A stretch of DNA of 64,000 nt from an uncultured Phascolarctobacterium sp. (GTDB taxonomy: Bacteria; Bacillota; Negativicutes; Acidaminococcales; Acidaminococcaceae): NCBI GenBank assembly GCA_900757795.1, contig CAAEPE010000045.1:1-64000 (forward strand), read 5' to 3'. Shown piece after piece: positions 35,296-43,253 of the stretch. The position numbers were made by a program, and so were the translations under genes. Positions within the stretch are counted from its first letter, which is position 1; each line of letters starts with the position of its first letter. The notes beneath the pieces were generated by a model. The model was given only the letters and a program-made list of their open reading frames with translations. It searched no databases and was not told the origin of the DNA.

Positions 35296-35978
35296 TGAAT
35301 TATCGTAGGCTTGTACCTAACAGCATTAGCTCTGCTAGTTTAATTTTTGGTATACTTTCTATTTTTAAAACCATTCAAGGAGATTTTTTTTACGCTCCTA
35401 TTTTTATCGTTATTGCGGTGATTTTTGATTCCCTTGACGGTCGTGCTGCGCGAGCTTTGGGTGTGGGCGGCGGAGATTTTGGCAAGGAAATGGATTCCCT
35501 CTGCGATATGTGTTCCTTTGGTGTTGCTCCGGCTATTATGATTTATCAATTTGGCTTGCAAGAACTAGGTCTTATTGGTCAGGTAATTGCAGCATTGTTT
35601 GCCGTAGGCGGCTGTCTGCGTTTAGCACGCTTTAACTGCAATACAGGAGTGGTACACGGTTATTTTCAAGGAATGCCAATTCCTGCGGGCGCGTGCTTTT
35701 TAGCTGCTTATGTTTTAAGCGGCTACTGCTTTAGTGCTTATTTAACTGCATTAATGACCTTAGTTATTGCTGTCATTATGTACAGTAATGTTAAATTTCC
35801 CGATTTTAAGGGTAAGGGCAATCCTATGTATCGTATTCCGGTAATTGTCGCTTTGGTTATCGGCGCGGCAATGCTGTTCAATCGTCCGGGAGCATGGCCT
35901 TTTGTCGCTATGTTCACATATACAATAGCCGGTATTATCAACCATATTTATCGTGCAGCTACGGGTAAAAATAATTAA
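35295..35978 (+). CDS. pssA: CDP-diacylglycerol-serine O-phosphatidyltransferase
   Basis: Integral membrane CDP-alcohol phosphatidyltransferase that makes phosphatidylserine, the substrate of Psd. In the 227 residues the signature DxxDGxxAR...G...D...D appears as DSLDGRAAR, then DFGKEMDSLCD. Several hydrophobic helices follow. Start and stop are tightly coupled to psd. Confidence 0.94.
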   Translation: MNYRRLVPNSISSASLIFGILSIFKTIQGDFFYAPIFIVIAVIFDSLDGRAARALGVGGGDFGKEMDSLCDMCSFGVAPAIMIYQFGLQELGLIGQVIAALFAVGGCLRLARFNCNTGVVHGYFQGMPIPAGACFLAAYVLSGYCFSAYLTALMTLVIAVIMYSNVKFPDFKGKGNPMYRIPVIVALVIGAAMLFNRPGAWPFVAMFTYTIAGIINHIYRAATGKNN

Positions 35979-36011
35979 GTTTACGATAAATTTCAGTAAG
36001 GGAGATTTTTG

Positions 36012-37307
36012 ATGTATACAGTTTTTGATATAGTCATGATACCTTTGCAGATATTGATTATATTTTTTACGCTCTATTACTTCTTTGTTTCTTGGTTTGG
36101 ACTGTTTGGTAAGAAAAAAGAGGTTAAGATATATGATGAAAGCAAAACCTTTGCTTTGATTGCCTGTGCCCATAACGAAGAGCAGGTTATTGCTCAGCTG
36201 GTAGATAATCTGCGCCGCTTAAATTACAATGACGCATTATATGATGTTTTCGTAGTGGCAGATAATTGCAGCGACCATACTGCCGATGTTGCCAGAAAAG
36301 CAGGCGCTATAGTACACGAGCGTTTCAGTGAAGAAGGCAAGGGTAAAGGCTTTGCGCTTGCATGGATGTTTGAGCGTTTGTTCAAGCTGGAAAAGAAATA
36401 TGACGCAGTCTGCGTTTTTGACGCCGATAATTTAGTGCATCCTGATTTTTTACGGGAAATGAACAGTCGCCTGTGCCATGGCGAGCGTATTATTCAGGGC
36501 TATATTGACGCTAAAAACCCCACTGATACTTGGGTAAGCGGTGTTTTTGCTATTTCTTTTTGGATTGTCAACCACGTATGGAGCTTGGCTAAATACAATA
36601 TGGGTTTGTCTTGCTGCTTGGGCGGCACCGGCATGTGCTTTGATACAGAGGTTTTAAAGCGTTATGGCTGGCGTGCCACCTGTCTTACCGAGGATATGGA
36701 ATTTACTATTCAGGCAATGATGGAAAACATTCCTACTACTTGGGCGCATGATGCTATTATATATGATGAAAAGCCGCTGACCTTTATGCAGACCTGGCAT
36801 CAGCGTAAGCGTTGGTCCCAAGGACACTTTGACGTGGCAGATCGTTATTTATGGCCGATGATAAAAAAAGCTATCAAAACTCGTAATATTGTCATGCTTG
36901 ACTGCTCCGTGAATTTGATTCAGCCGTATTTTTTGATGGTTTCAACATTTTTTGTGCTGTGCAGCTATATTTATAATTATGTACCGTTCTATACCAACAT
37001 TTTGTATAAGGTCATTCCTGTAGAGGTTTGGACTCTTGTTGGTGTTGGTCAGTATATTTTTCCGGTAGCTGTATTGTGGAAAATTCATGCTTCTTTAAAA
37101 TCGTGGTTTTATCTGTTGCTGTATCCGATATTTATTTACAGCTGGATTCCCATTACTGCTTTAGGCTGGTGGCACCGTAATGACCACGAGTGGAATCATA
37201 CTCTGCATACTCGTGGTATTAGCTTTGATGATGTTATTATTCCTGATGATGCGGTTAACGATGGACCTAAAGAGGTTGTTTTTGTGCGTAATAAAAAAGA
37301 AAATTAA
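36012..37307 (+). CDS. Membrane glycosyltransferase family 2
   Basis: A processive-type GT2 of 431 residues: an N-terminal membrane helix (about 7-30), catalytic domain with CAHNEE, DNCSDHT, FDADN and TEDMEF, and the QxxRW motif as QRKRWSQG, then three C-terminal membrane helices. It probably builds a surface polysaccharide; the sugar is unknown. ATG 36012 follows GGGAG. A terminator follows the stop. Confidence 0.88.
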   Translation: MYTVFDIVMIPLQILIIFFTLYYFFVSWFGLFGKKKEVKIYDESKTFALIACAHNEEQVIAQLVDNLRRLNYNDALYDVFVVADNCSDHTADVARKAGAIVHERFSEEGKGKGFALAWMFERLFKLEKKYDAVCVFDADNLVHPDFLREMNSRLCHGERIIQGYIDAKNPTDTWVSGVFAISFWIVNHVWSLAKYNMGLSCCLGGTGMCFDTEVLKRYGWRATCLTEDMEFTIQAMMENIPTTWAHDAIIYDEKPLTFMQTWHQRKRWSQGHFDVADRYLWPMIKKAIKTRNIVMLDCSVNLIQPYFLMVSTFFVLCSYIYNYVPFYTNILYKVIPVEVWTLVGVGQYIFPVAVLWKIHASLKSWFYLLLYPIFIYSWIPITALGWWHRNDHEWNHTLHTRGISFDDVIIPDDAVNDGPKEVVFVRNKKEN

Positions 37308-37317
37308 ATTTCTATTT

Positions 37318-37352
37318 AACTCCGTAGCTTCGTTGTTACGGAGTTATTTTTA
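37318..37352 (+). terminator. Terminator of the envelope gene operon
   Basis: AACTCCGTA (37318-37326) pairs with TACGGAGTT (37337-37345), followed by ATTTTTAT. Confidence 0.8.
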
Positions 37353-37358
37353 TACAGT

Positions 37359-37382
37359 GTATACTGATGTGCATGAGTATAC
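37359..37382. promoter_or_regulatory. Possible operator palindrome before the thionucleoside operon
   Basis: GTATACT (37359-37365) and AGTATAC (37376-37382) are perfect inverted repeats around a near-palindromic ATGTGCAT core. The site lies upstream of the operon's -10 box, where an activator or repressor would bind. No family of regulator is implied. Confidence 0.45.
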
Positions 37383-37426
37383 AGTATATGTTGAAGTAAT
37401 ACGTTTCTTTTATATGGAATTTATGA

Positions 37427-37432
37427 TATAAT
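37427..37432 (+). promoter_or_regulatory. -10 element of the thionucleoside salvage operon
   Basis: TATAAT, 35 bases before the first start codon. The -35 region (TTTCTT at 37404-37409) is poor, consistent with a need for an activator. Confidence 0.5.
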
Positions 37433-37466
37433 ACTAGAATAAAATAGCATAATGAGGAGAACTATT

Positions 37467-38144
37467 TTGATAAAAGGAATCCTATTTGATTTTGATGGTA
37501 CTTTAGCCAATACAATAGATTTAATAGTAGCGACATTTGAGTATACCTTGCAGACGGCTTTAGGCCGTACTCCGCCTAGGCAGGAAATTATCAATACTAT
37601 TGGTTTGCCTTTAGGTGATGCTATGACTATACTTTCAGGTCAGCCGGAAAAAGTAATGGAGTTGCGCCAAATTTACAAGGTCTTTAATGCAGCGAATCAC
37701 GATAAAATGATTAAACCTATTGCTGGTGTTGCAGAACTATTAGCTGATTTAAAGCAGCAAGGAATTAAAATAGCTGTTGTTACCTCAAAGAAACAGCCTA
37801 TGCTGGAAAGAGGTATCAACTGTTTAAAAATAACTCCTTATATTGACGCTACGATTTCGGTATTAGATACGGAGCGAAGCAAACCTTATCCTGACCCAAT
37901 GTTTTTAGCTTGTAAAAAGCTTGGCCTGCGTCCCGAAGAATGCCTGTGCGTAGGCGATAGTCATTACGATTTACAAAGTGGTCATGCTGCAGGCTGCAAG
38001 ACAGTTGCGGTAGGCTATACTATGTTTTCTTGGCAAAAAATTTTAGACGAGGGAAAACCAGATTATACTATTATTAAACCGCAGGATTTAGTACAAATTA
38101 TAGAAAAAATAAATTTAGAGGAGGCAAAAAAATGCGTAAAATAG
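37467..38144 (+). CDS. HAD-IA phosphatase (PpaX/phosphoglycolate phosphatase-like)
   Basis: A 225-residue HAD hydrolase with motif I FDFDGTLANT, a helical cap, a conserved lysine region VTSKKQ and motif IV VGDSHYDLQSG. The TTG at 37467 is chosen because GAGGAG (37454-37459) stands at the right distance; ATG 37452 would overlap that site. It is the first gene of the salvage operon and overlaps mtnP by 13 bases. Its substrate may be a phosphorylated intermediate or aldehyde-related phosphate of this pathway, or pyrophosphate/phosphoglycolate; undecided. Confidence 0.8.
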   Translation: MIKGILFDFDGTLANTIDLIVATFEYTLQTALGRTPPRQEIINTIGLPLGDAMTILSGQPEKVMELRQIYKVFNAANHDKMIKPIAGVAELLADLKQQGIKIAVVTSKKQPMLERGINCLKITPYIDATISVLDTERSKPYPDPMFLACKKLGLRPEECLCVGDSHYDLQSGHAAGCKTVAVGYTMFSWQKILDEGKPDYTIIKPQDLVQIIEKINLEEAKKCVK

Positions 38145-38929
38145 CGATTATTGGTGGCACTGGCATTTATAGTCCGGAAGCTTTAAGTGGTTTTGAAGAA
38201 AAAATTGTTGAAACACCCTATGGTTCTGCTTTGTGCAACATTGGTTACATAGCAGGTAATCAAGTGATATTTATTACTCGACACGGTATTGGCCATAAAA
38301 CAGCTCCTCATAAAGTAAATTATCGTGCTAATATTTGGGCGTTGAAAAGCTTGGGTACGGAAGAGATTTTTGCTACTACTGCTGTAGGCAGCTTGAATCC
38401 GGAAATGCAAGCCGGTCATTTTGTAGTATGTGACAATGTTTTGGATTTTACAAAAAGCCGGATCAATACTTTTTATGATACTCCTGAACGCGGCGTAGTG
38501 CATGTGGATTTTTCTTATCCCTATTGTCCCATGGTACGCGAAAAAGTTATTAAATGCTTAGAAAAAACTAATATTACTTTCCATAAGACTGGCACTTATG
38601 TTTGTACCGAAGGTCCGCGCTTTGAAAGTGCCGCTGAAATTAAAATGTTTGCCATGTTGGGCGGCGACGTTGTAGGTATGACTAATATGCCAGAGTGTAT
38701 TTTGGCTCGTGAAGCAGAAATGTGTTACAGTACTTGTTCTATTGTAACTAATATGGCTGCCGGCATTTCTCCAACTCCATTGTCCCATGCAGAGGTCGTG
38801 GAAGCAATGGGTAAGAGTATTGCAAATATGAATAAGCTTATTGAAGCTTTTATCAACTATAACGAACCAACGGAAGCAACATGTAACTGTCACGAAGCCC
38901 TAAAAGAATTTGGCGGCTTTAAGCTGTAA
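38132..38929 (+). CDS. Nucleoside phosphorylase, predicted S-methyl-5'-thioinosine phosphorylase
   Basis: Member of the MTAP/PNP family, 265 residues, with IGGTGIYSPE, RHGIGHKTAPHKVNYRAN and TEGPRFES phosphate- and ribose-site motifs. In adenine-specific MTA phosphorylases the base is held by aspartates in an ATDYD-like loop. Here the same place reads VTNMAAG with Asn207, the pattern of 6-oxopurine phosphorylases such as S-methyl-5'-thioinosine phosphorylase. A deaminase (43225 end) in the same operon would supply the inosine form. I therefore predict MTI (or 5'-deoxyinosine) as substrate, giving the ribose 1-phosphate and hypoxanthine. An automatic annotation would probably call it mtnP. The ribosome binding site AGAGGAGG is strong. 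Confidence 0.82.
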   Translation: MRKIAIIGGTGIYSPEALSGFEEKIVETPYGSALCNIGYIAGNQVIFITRHGIGHKTAPHKVNYRANIWALKSLGTEEIFATTAVGSLNPEMQAGHFVVCDNVLDFTKSRINTFYDTPERGVVHVDFSYPYCPMVREKVIKCLEKTNITFHKTGTYVCTEGPRFESAAEIKMFAMLGGDVVGMTNMPECILAREAEMCYSTCSIVTNMAAGISPTPLSHAEVVEAMGKSIANMNKLIEAFINYNEPTEATCNCHEALKEFGGFKL

Positions 38930-38945
38930 GGAGATTTTGCAGATA

Positions 38946-40007
38946 ATGGTGGAAACGATGCGCTGGGAGCAGCAGACGCAAAGCTTGATGCTTTTAGACC
39001 AAACTAAGCTGCCCCAAAAATGTATTTTTATTACCTGTCAGGATTATCTGCGGGTGAAGCTGGCGATTGAGCGCTTAGAGGTTCGCGGTGCGCCAGCTAT
39101 CGGTACTGCTGCCGCCTTTGGTATGGTGTTGGGGGCTTTGGCGTGTGCCAATAAGCCTGATTTTATCCATGCTTTGACTAAGGTGCGCGCAGAGCTTATA
39201 AGTGCACGGCCTACAGCAGTAAATTTGGCTTGGGCTTGTAACAAGCAATTTGAGCTGGCGGTTAAGCTGCATGAAAAAGAAGTTGTTCCTTATAAAATTA
39301 TCCAGGAGTTAGAACTTTCGGCGTGTACGATTTATGAGGAAGATATTGCCCGCAACAAAAAATTAGGCGAGTATGGCGCTAGTGTTTTACCTAATAATAC
39401 AGTCGTTTTAACGCATTGTAATGCCGGTGCGCTGGCTACTTGTGGCTGGGGTACGGCATTGGGAGTAATTCGCAGCGCTCATGCTTTAGGAAAAATAAAA
39501 ATGGTTTATGCTGATGAAACTAGACCGCTTTTACAGGGCGCGAGACTGACTGCTTACGAATTGCTGGAGGATAAAATCCCTGTTACTCTGATTACAGATA
39601 ATATGGCAGCCTGGATCATGAAAACTAAAGGCGTGAATGCCGTTGTAGTGGGCGCGGATAGAATTGCTGCTAATGGTGATACGGCTAATAAAATAGGCAC
39701 CTATGGTGTAGCGTTGGCTGCCAAAGCTAATGGTATACCTTTTTATATTGCCGCACCAGTAAGCACCTTTGATTTTTCTCTTAGCAGCGGTGAACAAATT
39801 CCCATTGAGGAGCGTGCCGGCGAGGAAGTAAAAGCCTTTCGCAGCGAGCAGGCTGCTCCTAGGGGCGTTGCTGCCTTTAATCCTGCTTTTGATGTTACAC
39901 CGTCAGAGCTGATTGCAGGAATTATTACAGAATATGGTGTGATTACCGCACCCTATATAGAAAATATTAAACATCTGCGAAAGCAGAGCGAGGAGGATTT
40001 TTCATAA
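38946..40007 (+). CDS. mtnA: S-methyl-5-thioribose-1-phosphate isomerase
   Basis: Converts methylthioribose 1-phosphate (and 5-deoxyribose 1-phosphate) to the ribulose form. In 353 residues the eIF2B-like fold shows RGAPAIG, catalytic Cys in THCNAGALATCGWG and catalytic Asp in GADRIAANGDTANKIGTYG. AAGGAG (38928-38933) is 12 bases from the chosen ATG; other starts fit worse. It follows the phosphorylase, whose product it uses, and precedes ahcY by 2 bases. Confidence 0.93.
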   Translation: MVETMRWEQQTQSLMLLDQTKLPQKCIFITCQDYLRVKLAIERLEVRGAPAIGTAAAFGMVLGALACANKPDFIHALTKVRAELISARPTAVNLAWACNKQFELAVKLHEKEVVPYKIIQELELSACTIYEEDIARNKKLGEYGASVLPNNTVVLTHCNAGALATCGWGTALGVIRSAHALGKIKMVYADETRPLLQGARLTAYELLEDKIPVTLITDNMAAWIMKTKGVNAVVVGADRIAANGDTANKIGTYGVALAAKANGIPFYIAAPVSTFDFSLSSGEQIPIEERAGEEVKAFRSEQAAPRGVAAFNPAFDVTPSELIAGIITEYGVITAPYIENIKHLRKQSEEDFS

Positions 40008-40009
40008 AT

Positions 40010-41254
40010 ATGGAAAGTATCATTAAAGATATCAAGCTGGCTCCTTTAGGTCACCAGCGTATTGCGTGGGCAAAGGAATATATGCCTTTACTAAATATTT
40101 TAAATGAACAGTACAGCAAAACGCAGCCTTTTAAAGGCATGAATATGATTGTTACCATTCATTTGGAGGCTAAAACTGCTTATTTGGCAATGGTTCTGAA
40201 AAATGCCGGCGCTAATGTAGTTGTTACTGGCAGCAATCCCTTATCTACTCAAGACGAAATTGCTGCGGCTTTAGTTGACAGCGGCATTACTGTTTTTGCA
40301 ACTCATGCCTGCACTAATGAAGAATATGATATGTATTTGCGTGAAGCGTTAAAGGTTGAGCCAGATTTGATTATTGACGATGGCGGTGATTTGGTGAATA
40401 TGCTTCATGGCGAGCGTCGCGATTTAATCGGCAAGCTTTTGGGAGGCAGTGAAGAAACTACTACCGGTGTACATCGTCTGAAAGCTTTGGCTGCTGCAGG
40501 TCATTTGGCTTTTCCGATGATTGCCGTTAATGATGCTTATTGCAAATATCTTTTTGATAATCGCTATGGCACCGGACAATCCTCTTGGGACGGCATTATG
40601 CGCACTACCAATATGTCGGTTGCGGGCAGAACCGTTGTTGTAGCTGGCTACGGCTGGTGTGGCAAGGGCGTTGCTATGCGCGCTAAAGGCTTAGGAGCTA
40701 ACGTTATTGTTACGGAAGTGGATCCGATTAAAGGCATTGAAGCAGTTTTTGACGGTTTCCGCGTAATGCCCATGCAGGAAGCTGCTAAGTATGGCGATAT
40801 TTTTGTTACAGTAACCGGCTGTAAGGATGTTATTACCAAAGAACATATGCAGGTAATGAAAAACGGCGCTGTAATGTGCAATGCGGGTCACTTTGATGTA
40901 GAGGTAAATAAACATCACTTAGAAGAACTTTCTGTTGAGCCTCCTTATGAAGTGCGCAAAAATATTATGACTTACACTATGGCTGACGGACGCAAACTGA
41001 ATTTGTTGGGCGAAGGACGCTTGGTAAACTTGGCCTGCGGCGACGGTCATCCTATTGAAATTATGGATTTGTCCTTTGCTATGCAATTCCTAGCTATGAA
41101 ATATTTGCTGGATAATAAGGGGAAACTAGAAAACAAGCTTTATGTTTTGCCGGAAGAATTGAATACGGAGGTAGCTGCGCTGAAGCTGCACGCTATGGGC
41201 GCAGGTATAGATACCTTAACCGAAGAACAAAAGGCTTATTTAGCTGCTGAATGA
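40010..41254 (+). CDS. ahcY: S-adenosylhomocysteine/S-inosylhomocysteine hydrolase
   Basis: NAD-dependent SAHH-family enzyme, 414 residues. GYGWCGKG is the Rossmann motif, STQDE and GHPIEIMDLSFA are conserved active-site regions. The adenine-binding segment, HMTVET in human SAHH, reads HLEAKT here (residues 51-56), so the glutamate that contacts the adenine amino group is replaced by Lys55. The C-terminus ends EEQKAYLAAE and lacks the KYRY of classical enzymes. With a SAH deaminase two genes downstream, S-inosylhomocysteine is a plausible substrate, as in some methanogens; SAH itself remains possible. Confidence 0.85.
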   Translation: MESIIKDIKLAPLGHQRIAWAKEYMPLLNILNEQYSKTQPFKGMNMIVTIHLEAKTAYLAMVLKNAGANVVVTGSNPLSTQDEIAAALVDSGITVFATHACTNEEYDMYLREALKVEPDLIIDDGGDLVNMLHGERRDLIGKLLGGSEETTTGVHRLKALAAAGHLAFPMIAVNDAYCKYLFDNRYGTGQSSWDGIMRTTNMSVAGRTVVVAGYGWCGKGVAMRAKGLGANVIVTEVDPIKGIEAVFDGFRVMPMQEAAKYGDIFVTVTGCKDVITKEHMQVMKNGAVMCNAGHFDVEVNKHHLEELSVEPPYEVRKNIMTYTMADGRKLNLLGEGRLVNLACGDGHPIEIMDLSFAMQFLAMKYLLDNKGKLENKLYVLPEELNTEVAALKLHAMGAGIDTLTEEQKAYLAAE

Positions 41255-41260
41255 TGCCTT

Positions 41261-41932
41261 ATGGATATTTTGATGAAACAAGAGGCTTGTGCAGCCATCG
41301 TCGATATGGGGCACAGACTGCTAGATAAACATCTTGTCGCAGGCTCTTGGGGAAATATCAGCTGTCGAGTAGATGAAAATACTCTTGCTATTACTCCTTC
41401 AGGCCGCGGTTACGAAAACCAAAAGCCGGAGGATATAGTGCTTTTGGATAATCAAGGCAATGTAGTTGAGGGAAAGCACATTCCCTCCTCTGAAAGCAAG
41501 CTGCACGTAGCTATATATGACGCTTATCCGGAAGCCAAAGCGATAATCCATACGCACAGTATTTATGCCAGCGCATTAGCAGCTATGCGCGAGGATGTGC
41601 CTGCGATTATTGAGGATATTGTACAAATTTGCGGCGGCAAAGTTTATTGTGCTGAGTATGCCTTGCCGGGAACGCAGGAGCTGGCGGATAACGCTGTTAA
41701 AGCTTTGCGTGGACGCAAGGCGGCGCTGTTAGCAAATCATGGCGCTGTCTGTTGGGGTAAAAGCCTTGCTGACGCGCTGATTGTGTGCGAAATTTTAGAA
41801 AAGGCTGCTCAAATTTCACTTATTTGTCGCGGAGCAGGCGGCAAGGTATTTGAGTTAGATGCGGCAGATGCCGAAGCCATGCACAGCTTTTATGAACAGC
41901 ATTATTCCAAACGCCAAATGGGCGAGGAATAA
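41261..41932 (+). CDS. Class II aldolase (Ald2-like)
   Basis: Zinc-dependent aldolase of the fuculose-phosphate/ribulose-epimerase family, 223 residues. SSESKLH carries the catalytic Glu, IIHTHS two zinc histidines and ANHGAV the third. In the DHAP shunt known from Rhodospirillum and some E. coli, an enzyme of this type cleaves methylthioribulose 1-phosphate or 5-deoxyribulose 1-phosphate to DHAP and an aldehyde. Its place right after mtnA and ahcY supports that role. MtnB dehydratase belongs to the same fold and is the alternative, but no mtnW/X/C/D genes accompany it here. The start is uncertain: ATG 41261 or 41273. Confidence 0.82.
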   Translation: MDILMKQEACAAIVDMGHRLLDKHLVAGSWGNISCRVDENTLAITPSGRGYENQKPEDIVLLDNQGNVVEGKHIPSSESKLHVAIYDAYPEAKAIIHTHSIYASALAAMREDVPAIIEDIVQICGGKVYCAEYALPGTQELADNAVKALRGRKAALLANHGAVCWGKSLADALIVCEILEKAAQISLICRGAGGKVFELDAADAEAMHSFYEQHYSKRQMGEE

Positions 41933-41944
41933 AGAGGTGGTACT

Positions 41945-43225
41945 TTGAGTAAATTATTGATTAAAAACATTGAACTTCTGCATACTCCCTATGGTCAACT
42001 GCAAAATATCGCTGTTGAAGATAATAAAATTACCTATGTAGGTGCAGATATTCCTATAAATATGCAGGACGCAGAAATAATTGATGGACAAGGTAAGCTG
42101 GCAACCGCTGGTATGGTTAATACTCACGGTCACGTTTCTATGACCTTGCTGCGCAGCTATGCTGACGATATGGCGCTCATGGATTGGCTGCAAAATAAAA
42201 TTTGGCCTATTGAGGATAAAATGGATGCCAACGATATTTATTGGGGCGCTATGCTTGGCATTGTAGAAATGCTTAAAGGCGGTACTACTTGCTTTGCTGA
42301 TATGTATGCTTTTATGGAGGATGTTGCTAGAGCATGTGCAGTAACCGGTATTCGCGCTAATTTGTGCCGCGGACTTATCGGTGTCGCTCCGGATAAGGAT
42401 GTAAAGCTGGCGGAAAACAATTTGCTGTTTGAAAATTGGCATGGCTACGATAATGGACGTATTCGCGTTACCTATGGACCTCACGCTCCTTATACCTGTC
42501 CGATAGATTATTTAGAAAGGGTTATTGAGGAAGCTGCAGAGCATAAAGCAGAAATTCAAATGCACTTGTGCGAAACTAAATTTGAAGTTGAAAGCTGTGT
42601 CAAAGAACATGGCGTAACGCCTATTAAACTCATGGATAGCTTAGGCATGTTTGAGTTAGGCACTATTGCTGCGCATTGCGTGCATTTAAGTGACGAGGAT
42701 ATGGAAATTATGGCGGCTAAAAAGGTGCGCGTTGCTCATAATCCTCAAAGTAATTTAAAGCTGGCAAGCGGTATTGCGCCTGTTGCACAAATGCTGGATA
42801 AAGGTATTTGCGTAGGCTTAGGTACTGACGGCGCTTCCAGCAATAATAATCTGGATATGCTGGAGGAATGCCGCGCTGCAGCAATGTTGCACAAGGCTAC
42901 AACCTTTAATCCGCTGGTAGTGCCTGCTGCTAAAGCATGGGAAATGTCTACCTGCGACGGCGCCAAGGTTTTAGGCTTTGAAAATTTAGGTACTTTAGAA
43001 GCAGGAAAGCTGGCAGATATTGTGCTGTGGGATACCCATAAGCCTTACTGGTATCCGCGTCATAATAAGCTGTCACAGCTGGTTTATGCCGCTAATAGTA
43101 GTGACGCTGATACAGTGATTATTGCTGGCAAAAAAGTTCTTGAAAGCGGAAAATTGCTGACTTTTGACGAAGAAAAAATTTATGCAGAGGCTCAAGCTTG
43201 TGCAGAAAAATTAGTTAATAAATAA
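41945..43225 (+). CDS. mtaD: 5-methylthioadenosine/S-adenosylhomocysteine deaminase
   Basis: Amidohydrolase that deaminates MTA, SAH or 5'-deoxyadenosine to the inosine forms. The 426 residues contain metal ligands in NTHGHVSM, catalytic-site HAPYTC, HLCET, AAHCVHL and GTDGASSNNN, all typical of MtaD/DadD. The start is TTG 41945, preceded by GAGGTGG. It is the key to reading the operon: it makes the 6-oxopurine nucleosides for which the phosphorylase appears adapted. Confidence 0.93.
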   Translation: MSKLLIKNIELLHTPYGQLQNIAVEDNKITYVGADIPINMQDAEIIDGQGKLATAGMVNTHGHVSMTLLRSYADDMALMDWLQNKIWPIEDKMDANDIYWGAMLGIVEMLKGGTTCFADMYAFMEDVARACAVTGIRANLCRGLIGVAPDKDVKLAENNLLFENWHGYDNGRIRVTYGPHAPYTCPIDYLERVIEEAAEHKAEIQMHLCETKFEVESCVKEHGVTPIKLMDSLGMFELGTIAAHCVHLSDEDMEIMAAKKVRVAHNPQSNLKLASGIAPVAQMLDKGICVGLGTDGASSNNNLDMLEECRAAAMLHKATTFNPLVVPAAKAWEMSTCDGAKVLGFENLGTLEAGKLADIVLWDTHKPYWYPRHNKLSQLVYAANSSDADTVIIAGKKVLESGKLLTFDEEKIYAEAQACAEKLVNK

Positions 43226-43253
43226 ATTTAAGTTTATATCAGGAGGGAACATT

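Noticed and set aside
37467..43225. Complete classical methionine salvage pathway (mtnB/C/D/W/X/E)
   Set aside because: Only the phosphorylase, MtnA, an aldolase-fold protein and MtaD are present; no enolase, dioxygenase or transaminase genes.
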